From Siphonodentalium dalli (lineage: Eukaryota; Mollusca; Scaphopoda; Gadilida; Siphonodentaliidae), in the NCBI GenBank assembly GCA_032622095.1, contig CP136068.1:128901989-128965988 (forward strand): a stretch of DNA of 64,000 nt. Reading direction: 5' to 3'. Positions 57,047-64,000 of this stretch are shown here, piece by piece (the stretch's first letter is position 1; every line of letters starts with the position of its first letter). Position numbers and translations under genes: made by a program. The notes beneath the pieces are model-generated. The model was given only the letters and a program-made list of their open reading frames with translations, was not told where the DNA came from and did no database searches.

Positions 57047-59465
57047 CTAGCTCCATAAATTTAGTTCCTTGTTCCTTGTTCGGCTCCTTATTCAAATTGT
57101 TTTAGTTCCTTGTTCCTTATTCGGCTCCTTATTCAAATTCAGCCTCGGATTGTGAGAGATCTATGTCATTGATGGCCCCTTTTGAGATGTATTCGTCCAT
57201 AGCCACCCTAGAGGCAAATCTCTGTCAAAAAATTACCCCGCCAGCCCATTATACACGGCCACAAATTAGGCGTAAGTAGAGCCTGGAACCAAACGGACCA
57301 CAAAATGTTGCGAAATTTCAGGTTGTGAGAGATCTATGTCATTAATGGACCCTTTTGAGATGTATTCGTCCATAGCCACCCTAGATGAATTTCACTGTCA
57401 AAAAATTACCCGGCCAACCCATTATACCCGGCCACAAATTGGGCGTAAGTAGAGCCTGGAACCAAACATACAATAAAATGTTGCGAAATTCCACAGTGTG
57501 AGAGATCTATGTCATTAATGGCCCCTTTTAAGATGTACTCGTCCATAGCCACCCTAGAGGCATTTCACTGTCAAAAAATTACCCGGCTAACCCATTATAC
57601 CCGGCCACAAATTGGGCGTAAGTAGAGCCTGCAACCAAACATACCATAAATTGTTGCGAAATTTCAGGTTGTGAGAGATCTATGTCATTAATGGCCCCTT
57701 TTGAGATGTATTCGTCCTTAGCCACCCTAGAGCCATTTCACTGTCAAAAAATTACCCGGCCAACCCATTATACGCGGCAACACATTGGGCGTAAGTAGAT
57801 CCTGGAACCAAACGGACCATAAAATGTTGCGAAATTCCACATTGTGAGAGAACTATGTCATTGGGGGCCCCTTTTAAGATGTATTCGTCCATATCCACCC
57901 TAGAAGCAAATCTCTGTCAAAATGTACCTGGCCATCCCATTATACGCTGCCACAAATTGGGCGTTAGTAGATCCTGGAACCAAACGGACCCTAAAATGTT
58001 GCTAAATTCCAGGTTGTGAGAGATCTATGTCATTGATGGCCCCTTCTAAGATGTATTCGTCCATAGCCACCCTAGAGGCATTTCTCTGTCAAAAATTTAC
58101 CCGGCCAGCCCATTATACAGCTCCATGAATTTAGTTCCTTGTTCCTTGTTCCTTATTCGGCTCCTTATTCAAATCTTTTTAGTTCCTTGTTCCTTGTTCC
58201 TTATTCGGCTCCTTATTCAAATTCAGCCTCGGATTGTGAGAGATCTATGTCATTGATGGCCCCTTTTGAGATGTATTCGTCCATAGCCACCCTAGAGGCA
58301 AATCTTTGTCAAAAAATTACCCCGCCAGCCCATTATACACGGCCACAAATTGGGCGTAAGTAGAGCATGGAACCAAACGGACCATAACATGTGTGCGGAA
58401 TTCCACATTGTGAGAGATCTATGTCATTAATGGCCCCTTTTAAGATGTATTCGTCCATAGCCACCCTAGAGGCATTTCATTGTCAAAAAATTACCCGGCC
58501 AGCCCATTATACGCGGCCACAAATTGGGCGTAAGTAGAGCCTGAAACCAAACGGACCCTAAAATGTTGCTAAATTCCAGGTTGTGAGAAATTTATGTCAT
58601 TGATGGCCCCTTTTAAGATGTATTCGTCCATAGACAGCCTAGAGGCATTTCACTGTCAAAAAATTACCCAGCCAGCCCTTTATACGCGGCCACAAATTGG
58701 GCGTAATTAGAGCCTGGAACCAAACGGACCCTAAAATGTTGCGAAATTTCAGGTTGTGAGAGATCTGTCACTAATGGCCCCATTTAAGAAGTATTCGTCC
58801 ATAGCGACCCTAGAGACATTTCACTGTCAAAACATTACCCAGCCAGCCCTTTATACGCGGCCACAAATTGGGCGTAATTAGAGCCTGGAACCAAACGGAC
58901 CCTAAAATGTTGCTAAATTCCAGGTTGTGAGAGATCTATGTCATTGATGGCCCCTTTTAAGATGTATTCGTCCATAGACAGCCTAGAGGCATTTCACTGT
59001 CAAAAAATTACCCAGCCAGCCCATTATACGCGGCCACAAATTGGGCGTAAGTAGAGCCTGGAACCAAACGGACCCTAAAATGTTGCTAAATTCCAGGTTG
59101 TGAGAGATCTTGGTCATTCATGGCCCATTTTAAGATGTATTCGTCCAAAGCCACACTAGCGGCATTTCACTGTCAAAAAATCACCCGGCCAGCCCATTAT
59201 ACGCGGCCATAAATTGGGCGTAATTAGAGCCGGGAACCAAACGGACCCTAAAATGTTGCTAAATTCCAGGTTGTGAGAAATTTATAACATTGGTGGCCAA
59301 TTTTAAGATGTATTCCTCCATAGCCAGCCTAGAGGCATTTCATTGTCAAAAAATTACCGGGCCAGCCCATTATACGCGGCCACAAATTGGGCGTAAGTAG
59401 AGCCTGGAACCAAACGGACCATAAAATGTTGCTAAATTCCAGGTTGTGAGAGATCTATGTCATTT
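57047..59465 (+). repeat. 173-bp satellite array with two leader segments
   Basis: The phase mark TGTGAGAGATCTATGTCATT starts at 57151, 57324, 57497, 57670, 57843 and 58015, then 58235, 58409, 58582, 58755, 58926, 59099, 59272 and 59445. The period is almost always 173. Each unit also has TTCGTCCATAGCCACCCTAG, ATTACCCGGCCA.CCCATTATAC and TGGAACCAAACGGACC. A leader of TTAGTTCCTTGTTCCTTRTTCGGCTCCTTATTCAAAT pieces opens the array (57047-57150) and recurs at 58117-58233, cutting one monomer short. Non-coding. Confidence 0.9.
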
Positions 59466-59869
59466 TTAAAGTGTAAATGACACGAATTAATAAATCTAAA
59501 CAATATACAATGTAAATGATGCATCTATCATCCCTCAATGACAATACAATCGTTGCCAGTCGTGACTACAACCGAATCGACTACCCGAGACCGATAACTG
59601 TAAAGCGCTATGTTTTTGTTATGATTTTGCACGAAACACGTGGCCTTATTGCGTGACGTCATAGGCAGAGAACCGGCGTGTCATTTATATAATACATTAG
59701 TTCATTACGCAATTCTCCAATTAAATATACTGCTATTCTGGTCTTCAGATATTCGCAATCTTTCTAATTTGTGATGTGTTTTAAGTTATCTGACTGATAT
59801 AGTATTCACTGTCAGACATTAACCAAATAAATATGTTTATGTCGTGCTTAGACTAAGGAATTTGGAAAT
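59466..59869. other. No gene; CRE-like motif
   Basis: GCGTGACGTCATAG lies at ~59652-59665. No coding signal is seen. Confidence 0.3.
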
Positions 59870-60172
59870 TCACGCAAATTTGTCACTATGGAAAATCTGG
59901 CTGATTATTTTAATAGATGACAGATATGCATAGAATAAATCAAATTCTGGTGATCTGATTGACACTTTCACTTTGAGAAACATTCCTTTCTGAATAATAG
60001 CTATATTTCTTCTGGTCACGTCTTCACAAACAATGTCATGATTCTGGGTGAAAAATAAAAACAATAACGATTCACCGGACGGGAATGGCGAATCTTGAAT
60101 GACGATTGATTCTCTTACAAGAGTGGGGAAGCCGATCGCTCGGAATCGTAGTACTGTTATAACTTTACACAT
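59870..60172 (-). other. Unassigned 100-codon frame, possibly coding
   Basis: The minus-strand frame starts MCKVITVLRFRAIGFPTLV and contains SGESLLFLFFTQNHDIVCED and FLKVKVSIRSPEFDLFYAYL. It is not in a repeat, and alternating hydrophobic and charged stretches look like a folded beta-rich domain. I do not recognise a family. Splice-like marks (AACAG|TACTAC at the start, CTT|GTAAGAG inside) are present but weak. Confidence 0.3.
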
Positions 60173-60489
60173 AACTGCATGGTTACCGATACTAAATACA
60201 CCAAACTTTTATTTATACGGACAATTTTAGGCCTATACCGGTATGTGCACTTTTAAGAATACCGGTACCAATTTCTCATCAACTATCACAATTTTTGTTA
60301 ATCTCTTCTATATATTTTGAGAACTCCGTGTATTCGAGAGATAGCCCACACCCTCCGGACCTCAATGATATGATCGTGAATGAGTATTGATATACCCCAC
60401 TAAACTTTGACAAACACCAGTAATGGTGTGTAGATCATTTACATATATCTCCTATATATTTTGATACAATCTATCTAATTTACATATCT
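60173..60489. other. No gene seen
   Basis: AT-rich spacer with ATACCGGTA motifs near 60236 and 60265. Confidence 0.3.
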
Positions 60490-61030
60490 CTCTTATATAT
60501 TTATGTTTGTGTGTGTGTTGTACTTCATACAAATCTACGATTCTCGACCGATCGGGACGAAACTTGGTACGTGTGTGTAGTTTGACCAGGCGGTGGTCGT
60601 TGTCGTATTGGCGAGCCCGTGCGACGCCCGTGCAGCGCATGCGCAGACGAGATCTCGGAAACGGGTGGAGCTATCGATTTGAAATTTGCTATGTGAATGT
60701 ATCTTGCGCCGGGTACAAATTTTATCGGGTCGCCGAGCCCGTGCGACGCCCGTGCAGCGCATGCGCAGACGAGATCTCGGAAACGGGTGGAGCTATCGAC
60801 TTGAAATTTGCTATGTGAATGTATCTTGCGCCGGGTACAAATTGTATCGGGTCGCCGAGCTCGTGCGACGCCAGCTTCGCGCATACGCAGACCAGATCTC
60901 GAAACTGGTGGAGCTACCGGGTACAAATTTTTCTTATTGAAACGCGTGGAGCCAAAAATTAAAAAAATATATAAACAAATGTCATGTTTCAGACAAGCCG
61001 CCGGTGGCGGGCTAACCTGCTAGTCTAATA
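60490..61030 (-). repeat. Minus-strand relative of the 21.9-kb unit, ~123-bp subrepeats
   Basis: On the minus strand it starts GACTAGCAGGTTAGCCCGCC (61025) and ends in CACACACACAAACATAAATATATAAGAGAG. Inside, two good subrepeats and one partial one of ~123 bp share GTTTCCGAGATCTCGTCTGC, GGCGTCGCACG, CTCGGCGACCCGATA, GCAAGATACATTCACATA and CAAATTTCAA with the 21903-24520 units. The frames of 133 codons and less on both strands are by-products. A single divergent copy here contrasts with the tight triplication at 21.9 kb. Confidence 0.75.
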
Positions 61031-61470
61031 TATAAAAGGCTATCATAAAAGCAGGTAATATGACTATTAATTTGTTATATGACCTCAAATATGGTATTTC
61101 ATCACGTGATTTCTGTTTCATCGACAAATTTGTCCATTCACTGGGACGTACACATTTTGTTCGAGAATAGTTTTGTCATTTTTTTGTGTATAATCTAGTG
61201 GAAAATAATACTATTTTAATAAGAAATTTCAACACATACTTTAATAAGGAAATATATCACTTGAAGTTGATTATAACATATATTTATTCCTTTGTTAGGA
61301 ACTCTTTGTAGATAACATATATTAAACCTGAGGACCATTGTGGAAATAAGTCTGCCCAGTTATTAAAAATATATATTTTCTTTTCTGTTTCAATAACTGC
61401 TGTATACAATCTAAACTGCATGTAACATTCAAACTGTAGGACCTTTTGTAATATGTTTTTACATCGCACC
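61031..61470. other. No gene seen
   Basis: AT-rich spacer. Confidence 0.35.
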
Positions 61471-61502
61471 AAATAAATCTATCTATATATCTATCTATCT
61501 AT
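61470..61502 (+). repeat. (TATC)n microsatellite
   Basis: Imperfect repeats of CTAT/ATCT, ending CTATCTATCTATAC. Confidence 0.8.
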
Positions 61503-61562
61503 ACACAACAATGAAAAGGCTATTAAGTTTTCACTAATTTTTAAACTACTTGACAATAAAAT

Positions 61563-61979
61563 ATGGAAATGAGACAGGCAATCTTATGTCACAATATAAT
61601 GTTTATAAATAACTCGCCAGATAACCACGCCCAAAATAGTATATACTTCAGTGTCAGTGACAGCCGATGTGCATTCGGAACAAACGCAACACAATATAGA
61701 TCCTGTGTCAGACATGAACTACGTATCTATGTCGGTCTTATTTTTCCACAATGCGCAAAAATAAAACAACAAGAACACAGTGTTCTTAAGATAAAATATG
61801 TTCCACTGTTAAAAAAAAACAAACGTGAAACCATTTTGTTGGGTATCGGTACCTTTGGCGGAGTGATACAAATTACAAGGCCAGTACACGTGGGTGCTTT
61901 GTTGTGTGAAGTTTATTGCAACACGAGTTTCAAAATATCATGTATTCGTTGTACTGCATCGCCAGTTTTGCAGAAATAG
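61563..61979 (+). other. 138-codon frame, 3-prime third in a recent duplication
   Basis: The frame MEMRQAILCHNIMFINNSPD... is open for 138 codons and ends TAG at 61977-61979. Codons from ~61823 on lie within a segment repeated at 62591-62761. A protein-like pattern (ETILLGIGTFGGVIQITRPV) is seen, but no family is recognised. The first two thirds are single-copy in the window. Confidence 0.25.
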
Positions 61980-61984
61980 AACTT
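61814..61984 (+). repeat. 171-bp direct duplication, copy 1
   Basis: It is identical to 62591-62761 except for two T/C differences (GTACACGTGG against GCACACGCGG), with no indels. The offset is 777 bases. Confidence 0.9.
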
Positions 61985-62590
61985 CGTGATTCGACTGTAC
62001 ATCTCAGTCAATATCGGGAGGAATTTTCAGATACAACTTCATAGAGGATAAGTGTTTTAAGTGTATGTTTTGGAAGGAATATTTTCATTTCGACACGTCG
62101 TGTTGGCTATTGTATCGCCAGTGTTTCGTGTGACCTCATTATATTTTATATACAGAATCGCTTGTTTCATGCTCGGTTTATCTGGATATACATTGTGGCA
62201 AAGAATTACAATACATTATGAAACTTCGTGGAATCTTCGTATGGTGATAGAGTTGATGGTGATACTACAAGTTGATAATTAATATGTAGTTCAAAATAAA
62301 CGTAAATATTTACTGCGTAAATGTCGTCAACTTGAACGAGGGCTTGAACCAGTTAATATGCTGGTGACGTGAGTACAACACTTTTCTAATTTGTATTCAA
62401 TTTCGCACATATCTTATTTTAAGTCATTTGTCTACGATGAACAGTGTCCCTATCCATAATGTATGCACAATATTATAGTTAAGACTGTATAATTTGGTAG
62501 AGTTATACAGAAATTATAAAAAAATGAAACAATTTTAATACTAACAGGGCTGGACTATATATGTATATATACCAGTCACATCATTAACAT
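61985..62590. other. No identified gene
   Basis: Frame 62061-62282 (73 codons) is hydrophobic and unrecognised. Confidence 0.25.
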
Positions 62591-62761
62591 AAAAAACAAA
62601 CGTGAAACCATTTTGTTGGGTATCGGTACCTTTGGCGGAGTGATACAAATTACAAGGCCAGCACACGCGGGTGCTTTGTTGTGTGAAGTTTATTGCAACA
62701 CGAGTTTCAAAATATCATGTATTCGTTGTACTGCATCGCCAGTTTTGCAGAAATAGAACTT
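62591..62761 (+). repeat. 171-bp direct duplication, copy 2
   Basis: It matches 61814-61984 at 169 of 171 positions. Identity stops abruptly at both ends (after GCAGAAATAGAACTT on the right and at an A run on the left), so this is a recent segmental copy or two insertions of a short element. Confidence 0.9.
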
Positions 62762-63600
62762 GATGGCCGCCAAGTCTAAACATCTTGTTTGGTATATATA
62801 AGTGGACGTGGGCACACATTTAGCCCATGTTTGACCACCCTCTCCTTTATTTTGTGTATGTAATTTGTTTCTTTTTTGCACATTCGCTCACAATATTATA
62901 GGATCACGTTTTATTTGTAATTGTCATTATTTTGTACTTTCATTAAAATAATCAGTGTTCAGCCCACATGCCTACTGTTTCACAGCTAGATAATTAACGC
63001 AATTAAAACACCAATGTATATTGTAGTAGTACAAGTACGAGTTCTCAACCCGGGATGGGGGGGGGGGTGGGGTCACCGCTCGATCACAAAACCCATTCGA
63101 ACTTCGTACGGTATAGTTCTCGAAATAGCCAGCTAATTTAGCTAAATGTTTATGGCATCATTGGCATGATAGACTTGACAGTTTAAAATACTTTCGTTTT
63201 GTGGACACAAATCTTCTCCACTGTCGGGCAATGCTTGCATCTCTTTGGTCACTTGAAGAGAAGATTCTTCTCTTGCTCACAATTTTGGGCAACCCACGTC
63301 GCTAGCATATCACAGATAACAATAAAAACAACAAATTTGCCAAATGAAAACTTCGAAACAAGCCGTGGGCCAAGCACTCGGCCGATGTGTTTACGTCCGC
63401 ATTCTCTGTCTATGACGTCGTGTGTCACGTGACCGCCGCCATGAGACTTTCTAAAGTCTCTCGAAAATGAAAAAAATTAATGTTTTTCCGAGGCGTATAT
63501 CTCACTAATTAGGCGGTTTCGTGTCGGATTTTTAACTGATTATGATATAATAGGTAATAGTGGTTTAAATAATCGTATTTTCTGCCCGGTTTGAGCTACT
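62762..63600. other. No gene; G run and a CRE/E-box/Kozak-like cluster
   Basis: A run of 11 G lies at 63057-63067. TGACGTCG (63413-63420), TCACGTGA (63425-63432) and GCCGCCATG (63435-63443) lie within 31 bases, but the ATG opens a frame of only nine codons. No exon is recognised. Confidence 0.3.
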
Positions 63601-63604
63601 TTTT

Positions 63605-64000
63605 GATCCCCGACAGCTCCACTTTAATGGCCCCTTTTAAGGTGTATTCGTCCATAGCCACCCTAGAGGCATTTCAGTCAAAAAATTACCCGGCCAGCCT
63701 ATTATACGCTGCCACATACAAATTGGGCGCAAGTAGAGCCTGGAACCAAACGGACCCTAAAATGTTGCTAAATTCCAGGTTGTGAGAGATCTATGTCATT
63801 GATGGCCCATCTTAAGATGTATTCGTCCATCCTAGAGGCATTTCACTGTCAAAAAAGTACCCAGCCAGCCCATTATACGCGGCAACAAATTGGGCGTAAG
63901 TAGAGCCTGGAACCAAACGGACCCTAAAATGTTGCTAAATTCCAGGTTGTGAGAAATTTATATCATTGGTGGCCCATTTTAAGATGTATTCGTCCATAGC
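63605..64000 (+). repeat. 173-bp satellite family, second locus, cut by the window end
   Basis: Units of the 57-59 kb satellite resume (TTCGTCCATAGCCACCCTAG at ~63648). The phase mark TGTGAGA occurs at 63781 and 63948, so the period is 167 here, with a small deletion. The array continues beyond 64000. Confidence 0.85.

Noticed and set aside
60525-60926. 133-codon minus frame
   Set aside because: It is built from the ~123-bp subrepeats of the repeat element at 60490-61030.
1-64000. CRISPR array
   Set aside because: Tandem arrays here have long or degenerate units without unique equal-length spacers, and the sequence is eukaryotic.
1-64000. tRNA or rRNA genes
   Set aside because: GGTTCGA-like strings (for example near 9416 and 15057) lack cloverleaf partners and an A box. 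No rRNA-like conserved stretch was seen.
1-64000. LTR retrotransposon or retrovirus-like elements
   Set aside because: No long direct terminal repeats, no protease or integrase motifs were found. All reverse transcriptase pieces have non-LTR LINE motifs.

Overview
This window looks like repeat-rich, AT-rich DNA from a marine mollusc, most likely a bivalve. The best clue is the block at about 5078-5920, which opens with an AGCTCACCTGAG-like motif and (CCGT)n and carries repeated 'ATTTGTTCAAATGAGGTCACTGGGTCAAATAG'-type monomers (quoted in pieces in the entry). This repeat is common in bivalve and gastropod genomes. Several non-LTR retrotransposons, CTAGCAGGTTACCCG-type element ends and abundant foldback DNA agree. 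I see no bacterial-style operons, no tRNA or rRNA, no CRISPR array and no host gene I can name. A few short exon-like stretches are flagged with low confidence.

Layout. 1-14.6 kb: dispersed and tandem repeats, including a foldback minisatellite (2.34-3.02 kb), the mollusc repeat block (5.1-7.9 kb) with palindromic tandem repeats inside it, and a hairpin element (9.26-9.41 kb). 14.6-16.5 kb: a 5-prime-truncated, mutated CR1/Jockey-like LINE (LINE-A). 16.8-21.9 kb: a second LINE (LINE-B), degraded and interrupted by a 1,988-bp TIR element. 21.9-24.5 kb: three tandem copies of an ~870-bp unit. 24.8-28.25 kb: two degenerate tandem repeats. 28.26-33.56 kb: a region bounded by ~500-bp inverted repeats and holding a decayed LINE ORF1 with a LINE-like 3-prime tail (LINE-F). 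34-36.4 kb: GT-rich and ~280-bp dimeric tandem repeats. 38.4-41.5 kb: long palindromes and a duplicated exon-like segment. 42.0-44.8 kb: a minus-strand LINE (LINE-D) split by a 5-prime-truncated plus-strand L1/Tx1-like LINE (LINE-C). 44.8-46.07 kb: a second minisatellite foldback with a TTAA-ended MITE at its centre. 46.07-49.8 kb: the best-preserved element, a minus-strand CR1/Jockey-like LINE (LINE-E) with complete endonuclease and reverse transcriptase motifs, broken by one amber codon and one frameshift. 50-56 kb: the least repetitive part, with exon-like ORFs. 56-64 kb: a second TTAA MITE, a 173-bp satellite array, an inverted relative of the 21.9-kb unit, a 171-bp near-identical duplication, and more 173-bp satellite running off the end.

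The coding sequences recognised here belong to retrotransposons: ORF1 (PHD finger, coiled coil, RNA-binding segment) and ORF2 (AP-like endonuclease plus reverse transcriptase). The two nested insertions give a relative order of events. The foldback elements with tandem-repeat arms, and the tandem units carrying NRF-1-like palindromes, are the most unusual structures.
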